64,000 nucleotides of DNA, taken from NCBI RefSeq assembly GCF_001696535.1, contig NZ_MBQE01000003.1, forward strand, positions 434,001-498,000. The letters run 5' to 3'. Both the position numbers and the translations under genes were made by a program. Every line of letters begins with the position of its first letter. Within the stretch, counting starts at the first letter, position 1. The notes beneath the pieces are model-generated. The model did no database searches. It saw only the letters and a program-made list of their open reading frames with translations, and was not told where the DNA came from. This document shows, one piece after another, positions 47,450 through 54,148 of the stretch. The stretch is from Stappia indica (GTDB lineage: Bacteria; Pseudomonadota; Alphaproteobacteria; Rhizobiales; Stappiaceae).

Positions 47450-48073
47450 CTAGAGCGGGATCTCGCCCGCCACCCGCCGCGCCCTCTCGTCGCCCTCGCC
47501 GGCAAGACCTTGGGCGACGCCCGCGCGGTCGGCGGCGCTGCGGTTCTGGCTCATCTTCCGCTTGCCCTCCAGCCGGGTGATAACCATTCGCATGCCAATG
47601 ATCCCGCGAAGCTGCGCGGCGACGAAATCGGCCGGCGCGTCGGACACGGCCCAGGGGTCGGGCCGCCCCGCCTCGTGCCGGTCGGTCAGGCGGCCGACCA
47701 CCTCCAGCAGCCGGTGTGCCTCCTCGAAAAACTCAATGGTTCCATAGACATGGACGGCAGCGTAGTTCCATGTCGGCACGACCTTGCCGTGCTCCGCCTT
47801 GCTGGCATACCAGCCGGGGGAGACATAGGCGTCCGGCCCCGAAAAGGTCGCCAGCGCCTCACCGACGACCGGCGCGCGCCACTGGGGATTGGCGCGGGCA
47901 AGATGCCCGTGCAGCACCCCGAACGGCCCCTCAGCGGGGTCGAAGAGCAGCGGCAGCGGCGTCGCCAGCAGGCCGTCGGCGGTGGCGGTGACGAGCGTTG
48001 CGAGGGGGCAGGCCCCGATCATCGCGGCAAGCGCTGCGGGATCGTCCTCGCGAAAGGCAGGCGGCGTGTACAT
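47450..48073 (-). CDS. FMN-binding PaiB-family protein
   Basis: A 207-residue protein of the PaiB/FMN-binding split-barrel family. It has YTPPAFREDDPAALAAMI, PLPLLFDPAEGPFGVLHGHLARANP, FSGPDAYVSPGWYASK and VPTWNYAAVHVYG, all of which are hallmarks. PaiB is described as a negative regulator of sporulation and degradative enzymes in Bacillus, but here it may only be an FMN-binding protein. The ATG at 48073 is used; an in-frame TTG lies 6 bases upstream. Confidence 0.87.
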   Translation of the reverse strand: MYTPPAFREDDPAALAAMIGACPLATLVTATADGLLATPLPLLFDPAEGPFGVLHGHLARANPQWRAPVVGEALATFSGPDAYVSPGWYASKAEHGKVVPTWNYAAVHVYGTIEFFEEAHRLLEVVGRLTDRHEAGRPDPWAVSDAPADFVAAQLRGIIGMRMVITRLEGKRKMSQNRSAADRAGVAQGLAGEGDERARRVAGEIPL

Positions 48074-48183
48074 CGGCAAAGGGTCCGGACGGTCGAGAGT
48101 GCCTTGAAACTAGCGGCTTTCCGCGCCTCCGCGAAGGTCCGCCGGCCCACGCAATCGGGGTACCGCTTGGCCCAAACCGAAGC

Positions 48184-48471
48184 TCAGGCGAGCAGGGCAG
48201 CGAGGCCCTCGTGGGTGCGGCCGGGAGCGATCTGGTGGATCTCGGCGCTGACGACGCCCTCCTTGACGAACGGGTCCGCGGCAACGCGCGCCTCCAGCGC
48301 CTCGCGGTTCTCGCCGCGGGCGAGAACCGCGCCCCCGACACCCGGCACCAGGCTGCCGGCGAGCAGGAAGACGCCGTCCTCGAAGCCCTGGCGGATCCAG
48401 GCGTTGTGCCCGTCCATGTGGCGGGGCGCGTCCGCGCGGTTGGCGGCGAATTTCAGGAACACGACAAACAT
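48184..48471 (-). CDS. YciI family protein
   Basis: A 95-residue protein: MFVVFLKFAANRADAP, HNAWIRQGFEDGVFLLAGSL, GGAVLARGENREALEARVA and DPFVKEGVVSAEIHQI match the YciI alpha-beta plait. The conserved DPF motif and the His before the first loop are present. YciI members are proposed hydrolases or dehydrochlorinase-like proteins. It lies 28 bases after the TetR gene on the same strand and may be controlled by it. Confidence 0.87.
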   Translation of the reverse strand: MFVVFLKFAANRADAPRHMDGHNAWIRQGFEDGVFLLAGSLVPGVGGAVLARGENREALEARVAADPFVKEGVVSAEIHQIAPGRTHEGLAALLA

Positions 48472-48499
48472 GGCTTCCTCCCTGGAAACGTGAGACGGG

Positions 48500-49075
48500 T
48501 CAGGCACTTGCCGGCACGGTGCGGTCGAGCCAGCGGGTGAGATCTGCGACTTCCCGCTCGACGAAAGCCGCGTCGCCAAGGGCATTGGCGAGGGTCGCTA
48601 TCCCCTGGCTGCGGGCGATCAGATGCAGCGCCAGACGGTCGGCCTCCGGGCCAAGGCCGAGCGCTGCGAACTGGCGCGCCAGCCAGTCGCGGAACAGGGC
48701 AAACAGGCGGCCGGCATCGCTCAGCGCGGGATGGTCGATCTTGGCGAGCTCGGCGGTGAGCGTGCCGACCGGGCAGCCGTGGCGCAGGATCTTCGCCCGG
48801 TTGGCGATCAGGATGCGGATGAAGCAGCGGATGCGCGCCGCCGGACTGTCGCCGGCCTCGCTCTCCCAGGCCACTAGGAGCGCGCGCGTCGCCTCCAGCC
48901 GCCGGTCGATCACAGCAAGCAGGATTTCGTCTTTCGTCTTGAAATGATGGTAGAAATTGCCGCGCGAAATGCCGACCGCCGCCGCGATATCGGCAAAGGA
49001 GGTGTGCTCGAACCCCTGCTCGTAAAACAGCCGGTCAGCCTCGCCGACGATCTGGTCGCGGGTCGCGCGCGCCAT
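48500..49075 (-). CDS. TetR/AcrR family transcriptional regulator
   Basis: A 191-residue one-component repressor. The N-terminal HTH is SFADIAAAVGISRGNFYHHFKTKDEILLAV (residues about 25-55); the rest is the helical ligand/dimer domain with CPVGTLTAELAKID, a segment shared by many regulators of this subgroup. A 25-bp palindrome lies 56 bases before its start, so it probably represses itself and the adjoining yciI-like gene. The inducer is not known. Confidence 0.9.
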   Translation of the reverse strand: MARATRDQIVGEADRLFYEQGFEHTSFADIAAAVGISRGNFYHHFKTKDEILLAVIDRRLEATRALLVAWESEAGDSPAARIRCFIRILIANRAKILRHGCPVGTLTAELAKIDHPALSDAGRLFALFRDWLARQFAALGLGPEADRLALHLIARSQGIATLANALGDAAFVEREVADLTRWLDRTVPASA

Positions 49076-49130
49076 TCTCCCACACCCTTCCTCTGCTGCT
49101 CGGACAGGGGATAGTGCCTGTCTCGGACGA

Positions 49131-49155
49131 TTGTCCTAATGCCGATTTAGGACAA
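49131..49155. promoter_or_regulatory. TetR-type palindromic operator
   Basis: A perfect inverted repeat of 9 bases, TTGTCCTAA and TTAGGACAA, with a 7-base centre. Size and position, 56 bases upstream of the tetR start, fit a TetR-family operator controlling its own gene. Confidence 0.75.
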
Positions 49156-49521
49156 GTGTCCCAATTCTGTCAAGCGGGGACAACAGGGACAGCGGGGAGG
49201 GCGGTACGGGCGAAGGAAGGACGCGCGGCAAAGCGGCGCGAAACGCCCGAAACGGCGGCGCGGCGGCGGGAATCGCCAGCTAACCGTCTGAAAACAGGTG
49301 CGTTTTGGTCTCTATAGAAAATTGAGAAATTTTGCGCGGAATTTTGCAAAATCGTCTCTCAAAAAGCCCGAAAATTGAGAAACCCGTCGCAACCGCGCTG
49401 ACACCGGCCGGTCGCCCGGAATCGGCAGGGCAAACCGCGGCATCCGGCAAGAGAGGGACCGGCTGCCCGGCCCGGCCGCCCGCCCGCTCGCCGGCCGAGC
49501 CGAGAGGGAAGGGCCGGGATG

Positions 49522-49581
49522 TTATCCCCGGAAGGCGGCGGACTTTTATCCCCGGAAGGAGGAGCGGATTGTTATCCCCGG
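49522..49581 (+). repeat. Three iteron-like direct repeats
   Basis: TTATCCCCGGAAGG starts at 49522 and 49546, and TTATCCCCGG starts at 49572, giving 24- and 26-base spacing. Flanks are also partly shared (GCGGA before units 2 and 3). The core resembles but does not equal a DnaA box (TTATCCACA). They could bind a protein cooperatively on one face of the helix. Confidence 0.7.
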
Positions 49582-49934
49582 GCCGGATTTTCGTGAGAGA
49601 GTATGGGGTGCAGGAACGTCCCGGCTGTGAGACGGGCAGTCGGCAAAGCCTCAAGCGGTCCAGGCCTCCGCCGCGTGCTTGCCGCAGCAGCACGCGGCGA
49701 CAGGCCGAGACGCCGCCGGCCGCATCAGGGATGCGAGGGGCACACGGGCAGAAGGTCGCAAACCCTTCGCTATCTAAAGCCGAGCGCGCCCGAAGGCTTA
49801 ATTTGCCCGCTTCGCGCTTTCTTCTTTGACGCTAAATGGGGGCTTGGGGGTCAAAAGCTGACACTACACCGATTAACCACCATTACGGCTGTATTTCGCA
49901 ATTTGCCGACACAGCTACCACCGCGAATTAGGTT

Positions 49935-52514
49935 TTATCCGATGATCGTCATAGCTTCGGCAGCAGTCGGCAGTGTCCGCAGGATAGCCGCGAGGGTTAG
50001 GCCTTCGGTCTCAAGCCGTTCCGCGGCCTCCGCCCGCCAAAGCAAGTCACCTTCTCCTGGAAAGGTTCCTTTAAGATTTCTAATAGTTGCCACTGCGGCA
50101 GCGGCCCAGCTTCGGAAAGCATTCAGTTCCCAGTATTTTACGTCATCAAGTTGTGGATCGGCGCCGCTTGTTGCATTTACTGAGGGGGTTACAAGGACAG
50201 CATGTATGTCCATGTCTGCCGTTCCTGCAACATTCTTGCGAATCCACTTGGGATGGGATGACGCCTGACGAGCCTTTACAGCGCCAAACACGGTTGTGAC
50301 GCTTCCATCCGCATGATCTTCGAAGACGATTCCCAGCTTGTCCCCAAGCCACCAAGGGTCTGGAGCCGCGTCGCTTTCGTCGTTGCTGCACGAAAAACCT
50401 AACAGCGTGCCCAGATCCACCTGCGCCTGCTCGAAGCCATCTGCGCTTGCCAGCCCAGTCATAATTGCCGCGGCGCGCTTCTCGAACTTGTGTTGTGTGG
50501 TCATGCCCATGGAAAGGAACTGACGCTCAAGATTCTCAACCTGCTTTAGGAGCTCGGCGTCTGCATGTGCTCTCTCGGTAGCGGGAAGTGGCCCAACGAT
50601 GCGGGCGAGGGTGTTAAGCCATGATACTGCCGGGGCGGCAGACTTTGCCTTGCCGAACTGTTCGCGAGCCGCGCCGGACTGTGCGTCGTCGTGTGTCGTA
50701 GAGAGCCGATTTGCCGCCGCGCCAGCTAGATAGTGCCAAAGAGCACGGTAACCACGCAAGTCGGCGTGGTTGAGACCTGCCAACACACTCCTTGCGGCAA
50801 CTAGCGCGCCGGCCCAATCCTGATGCCACATCGCTTCTTGATATTGCACCTCCTGTGCAACTACGTCTGCGAGCTCATTCATCGCCGGATAAGGCTGCTG
50901 CGTGAAATTGCTAGTGCCAGTGCGGATAGTGGCATCCGCGGCCGCCCAAGCCGCATCGTTCCTAAGGAACATGTCCAAGTTGTCCAACATGTCGGTTGCC
51001 TGCACGGAGGTCGATTGATCTACGCCGAACGCCAGTTCAGCCTGTAACTCAGGACTGAAGTAGCGCCACTTGCGATCATCCGCGAGGAAATCAACTAACT
51101 CAGTACCGGTGACAAATACGGTCGAGCGATCTTGAAGGGCACGAGTGCACCGGCCAATTGCCTGGAGCACTCGCGTTTGAATTCGATCATTGTACAGTGC
51201 GCCTGCGCCCATCTTGGACATAATGAAACGCTCTTGAGCGTTCATCGCCCTAGGAAGCCCGTCAACGGAGAGCAGCCGGCACTCATCGCCCGGAAAGTCG
51301 ATGCCGTCGTACCGGTTGGCTAAGACCGCAACCGCCTTGTCTGACGACAAGAACGGCGTCTTGTCTTCCTCTATATCATCCGCGGTAAACACCTGGAATC
51401 CTGAGAGTTCCTTGCCGATACGTTCAATGTGTTTGTTTGCCTGCGGAGAGGAGGGGGTCAAGATTACCGACCGGCCGGCGCGCTTTTGCATCTCAAGGCG
51501 GAGAATCTCAGTCTCGTCACCGGTCAAGGAAAGACTGGGAAAGATGAAAAAGCGTCTACCTACTCCTGCGCTTTGAAAGCCCGCAGGCGCTGGAAGTCTT
51601 TCGATTTTTCGTCGGCCGGAGAGCCGTTCCAAATCGCCACCAGCACCCAGAGTGGCCGACATGAAGATGCGCTGTTTCGCATTGTTGAAAGGTTCGTGCG
51701 CGATCGTTGGGGGAATCAACGGTCTGATCAGAATCTCCCGTGAGCCGAGATAGACGTGGCATGCATGAAGGTGTGAGCGCAGCAACGTCCACTTAAAGTA
51801 TAGATCGCCTTCTCTTGCGAACGCATCGATGATCGCAATCAGATCTGCCGAGAGATTGTCTACCTGCGGCGATGGAAGCTTCTCGACCCAAGTGGCGTCG
51901 GCCGGACCGCTCCATTCTCCAATGAGTCTTGAATGCTCCTGCGTATCCAAATGCGGCTTCAGAAACTCAGCTAACGCTGTGTGTAGTGGTGTACCCGCCG
52001 CAATGGTCATAGACCACATGTTTGCGATGTAGTTTTCCGCTGCGTGCGCGTCGTCAATCAAGATGAGGTCGGGGTCTTCGAAAAAAGGACGAGTGTTGAA
52101 TAGCCCGGAGTAAGTCGTCACTGCCACCGCAGCGCCGGTTTTGTAAGCCGTCACGTCCGCTGCAGGGAAATGGTCTTTGCGCCCGACGAGCGCGACGGCT
52201 GCGATCCCATAGCGATCCCGAGCTTGCTGCACCGTTTGGGCCACGAGCTGCTTAGTAGGGCACAGGTAGACGGCTCGGTTCCCGAATTTTACTCGACGCC
52301 AGTCCGCAATTAGTAAGCCAACTAGAGTTTTGCCGCTACCTGTCGGCAGTTGAAGTGCGAGGTCGGCGCTCGACTGATGTTTGGCGGCGTATGCCTCCAG
52401 AATCTCCTTCTGGTGCGGCATCACATCAGGATATTGTCGCTTCGTGAGTGTTTTGAAATGGGCGGCAGGGTTGTCGGCAACGCTTTGCGCAAAAGTACCC
52501 GTTTTAAATGCCAT
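49935..52514 (-). CDS. XPD/DinG-like SF2 helicase with uncharacterised C-terminal half
   Basis: An 859-residue helicase. The Q-region is PHQKEIL, Walker A PTGSGKT (residues 57-63), motif II IDDAHAAE (DDAH, 154-157), motif III MSATLG (285-290), motif V RYDGIDFPGD (401-410) and motif VI QAIGRCTRAL (451-460). Motifs V and VI are of the XPD/DinG type, but the four-Cys iron-sulfur cluster region is absent. Residues about 500-859 have no motif I recognise. AGGTGA precedes the ATG. The gene is richer in A+T and has different codon use from its neighbours, suggesting horizontal transfer. It is single, with no partner gene, and could be a defence or replication protein. Confidence 0.8.
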   Translation of the reverse strand: MAFKTGTFAQSVADNPAAHFKTLTKRQYPDVMPHQKEILEAYAAKHQSSADLALQLPTGSGKTLVGLLIADWRRVKFGNRAVYLCPTKQLVAQTVQQARDRYGIAAVALVGRKDHFPAADVTAYKTGAAVAVTTYSGLFNTRPFFEDPDLILIDDAHAAENYIANMWSMTIAAGTPLHTALAEFLKPHLDTQEHSRLIGEWSGPADATWVEKLPSPQVDNLSADLIAIIDAFAREGDLYFKWTLLRSHLHACHVYLGSREILIRPLIPPTIAHEPFNNAKQRIFMSATLGAGGDLERLSGRRKIERLPAPAGFQSAGVGRRFFIFPSLSLTGDETEILRLEMQKRAGRSVILTPSSPQANKHIERIGKELSGFQVFTADDIEEDKTPFLSSDKAVAVLANRYDGIDFPGDECRLLSVDGLPRAMNAQERFIMSKMGAGALYNDRIQTRVLQAIGRCTRALQDRSTVFVTGTELVDFLADDRKWRYFSPELQAELAFGVDQSTSVQATDMLDNLDMFLRNDAAWAAADATIRTGTSNFTQQPYPAMNELADVVAQEVQYQEAMWHQDWAGALVAARSVLAGLNHADLRGYRALWHYLAGAAANRLSTTHDDAQSGAAREQFGKAKSAAPAVSWLNTLARIVGPLPATERAHADAELLKQVENLERQFLSMGMTTQHKFEKRAAAIMTGLASADGFEQAQVDLGTLLGFSCSNDESDAAPDPWWLGDKLGIVFEDHADGSVTTVFGAVKARQASSHPKWIRKNVAGTADMDIHAVLVTPSVNATSGADPQLDDVKYWELNAFRSWAAAAVATIRNLKGTFPGEGDLLWRAEAAERLETEGLTLAAILRTLPTAAEAMTIIG

Positions 52515-53091
52515 TTGGTTGTCTCACCTATTGAAAATTACGCGTGGACGACGTCTGAGAGCTGCATCTTCCAGATCTAACCGTTATAAGAGAAGCGCCC
52601 TGCAAGCAACTCGCTCCACTAGAGATTTTGAATGTACTAATCCAAGGGGGTATATATAAATCTCTAGGTGGCTGGCGGCGAGTTGGTGGCAACGGCGTGC
52701 AAAGTGTTCTTGTTGCTCTGCCAACCTGTGATCGCCGCGGGTACGCGCCTCCAGATAATCCTACCCGATCACGGCAATGAAGAGTCCTGAGCGGATCTGA
52801 AGGGCATCGTTCTCGCGGAAGAGCGAGATCAGAGCACTCGCTCCTTTTATTGGATGAGATGAGAGACTAGGGATATCTACGCAATTGATTTAGCGAAAGT
52901 CTGCTATTCTAAGTTCTCTCCCAAAAGCTGCCCATCGGCTTCCGGCCCCAATCCCGTCATTTGCTCACTCTAGAGCTGCGGCCGACTGCTTCTCGTGTGC
53001 CGCCACTCGGCGCCAGTGCACCAGCGCACAGGCACCGCCAACGCACTTTTCGCGCAGGCAGAAGATCCAAAAAACATCCGGGGGGAGGGCG
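52515..53091. other. 577-base region between helicase gene and tRNA-Gly
   Basis: No intact gene is visible. It is AT-rich, including GTATATATAAAT near 52650, and has frames interrupted by stops (for example a short open stretch ending near 52863). It probably holds the helicase promoter and decayed accessory DNA. No copy of the tRNA 3' end was found that would mark a second attachment site. Confidence 0.5.
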
Positions 53092-53165
53092 TGGAGCGGG
53101 TGAAGGGAATCGAACCCTCGTCTGGAGCTTGGGAAGCTCTCGCTCTACCATTGAGCTACACCCGC
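53092..53165 (-). tRNA. tRNA-Gly (anticodon CCC)
   Basis: Reading the minus strand gives a full cloverleaf: acceptor GCGGGTG with CACCCGC, D arm GCTC-AATGGTA-GAGC, anticodon loop TTCCCAA with CCC at 53131-53133, T arm GAGGG-TTCGAAT-CCCTT, discriminator T and an encoded CCA end. The stem bases match E. coli tRNA-Gly(CCC) closely. The 3' end faces the accessory region to the left. Confidence 0.95.
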
Positions 53166-53344
53166 ATCGCGGTCTCTATATCGGCGCGGGGCGGGCGGGC
53201 TGTCAAGCGCCTCGCGGGCGACTGTTGACGGCTCTCCCGCGAAATTGCTTTCTCCTTGATTTTGCGGTGCCGATGACCACTTCTCGTGCCGACCGGCGGC
53301 CCGCCGGCGCGCCCGCCGCACAAGACGTCCTGGAGAGTGAAGAC

Positions 53345-54139
53345 ATGCGTGAACGGCTCAAGGCCCTGGTCCAGTCTCGCCGCTGGGAAGCGGTGATCAT
53401 CGCGTTGATCGTCGTCAATGCGGTGACGCTCGGCCTGGAGACGAGCCCGAGCGTGATGGCCGCCTTCGGCCCGGCGCTGGTCGCCTTCGACGCGCTGATC
53501 CTGGCGATCTTCACCATCGAGATCGCCTTGCGGATCGTGGCGCACGGGCCGGCCTTCTTCCGCGATCCGTGGAACCTCTTCGACTTCGCGGTGGTGGGCG
53601 TTGCCCTGATGCCGTCGAGCGGGGCGTTCTCGGTCTTGCGCGCGCTGCGCATCCTGCGCGTGCTGCGGCTGATCTCGGTGGTGCCCTCGCTGCGCCGGGT
53701 GGTCGGCGGCCTCGTCGCCGCGCTCCCCGGAATGGGCTCCATCGTGCTGCTGCTGGGCCTCGTCTTCTACGTCTTCGCGGTGATGACGACGAAGCTCTAC
53801 GGCGCGTCCTTCCCCGAATGGTTCGGCACCATCGCTGCCTCGCTCTACACGCTGTTCCAGATCATGACGCTGGAAAGCTGGTCGATGGGCATCGTGCGGC
53901 CGGTGATGGAGGTCTACCCGCTCTCCTGGCTGCTGTTCGTGCCCTTCATCCTGTGCACCGCCTTCACCGTGCTGAACCTTTTCATCGGTGTCATCGTCTC
54001 GGCCATGCAGCAGGAGCACGAGAGCACGGCCGAGGCCGACCGCCAGGCGATCCACGACGAGACCGGCCTGGTGCTGGCCGAGGTGCGGGCGCTGCGCGAG
54101 GAAGTGCGCGAGCTGCGCGGGCGCCTCGCGGAGCGCTGA
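53345..54139 (+). CDS. Bacterial NaV-type voltage-gated ion channel
   Basis: About 264 residues with six helices. S4 carries repeated Arg every third residue, VLRALRILRVLRLISVVPSLRR, the voltage sensor. The pore loop FQIMTLESWSMGIVRP contains LESWS, the selectivity filter of NaChBac-family sodium channels. A C-terminal coiled coil (LVLAEVRALREEVRELRGRL) is typical for tetramerisation. GGAGAG is 8 bases before ATG 53345; an in-frame ATG at 53273 would add 24 residues. It would let Na+ into the cell, perhaps for motility or pH homeostasis in a marine habitat. Confidence 0.9.
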   Translation: MRERLKALVQSRRWEAVIIALIVVNAVTLGLETSPSVMAAFGPALVAFDALILAIFTIEIALRIVAHGPAFFRDPWNLFDFAVVGVALMPSSGAFSVLRALRILRVLRLISVVPSLRRVVGGLVAALPGMGSIVLLLGLVFYVFAVMTTKLYGASFPEWFGTIAASLYTLFQIMTLESWSMGIVRPVMEVYPLSWLLFVPFILCTAFTVLNLFIGVIVSAMQQEHESTAEADRQAIHDETGLVLAEVRALREEVRELRGRLAER

Positions 54140-54148
54140 GCGGGCGGC

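Larger units (their letters stand above)
49076..49934. other. 859-base intergenic region with repeats and dyads
   Basis: No credible gene is seen on either strand. It contains the TetR operator (49131-49155), an AT-rich block with two copies of GAAAATTGAGAAA and the palindrome ATTTTGCAAAAT (49317-49382), and three iteron-like repeats (49522-49581). Around 49440-49520 it is very G+C-rich; after about 49770 it becomes AT-richer up to the helicase gene stop at 49935, the likely left edge of the accessory segment. Confidence 0.6.

Noticed and set aside
49522-49581. DnaA-box cluster or chromosomal origin
   Set aside because: The core TTATCCCCG differs from TTATCCACA at two key bases and no typical origin-flanking gene is present.
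49280-49693. A 137-residue minus-strand frame over the iteron-like repeats
   Set aside because: No recognisable domain, no ribosome binding site, and it runs through repeats and AT-rich dyads.
52780-52870. Remnant of a recombinase or transposase gene
   Set aside because: A short open stretch before 52863 has no clear match to a recombinase, and stops interrupt all frames, so it is left unnamed.
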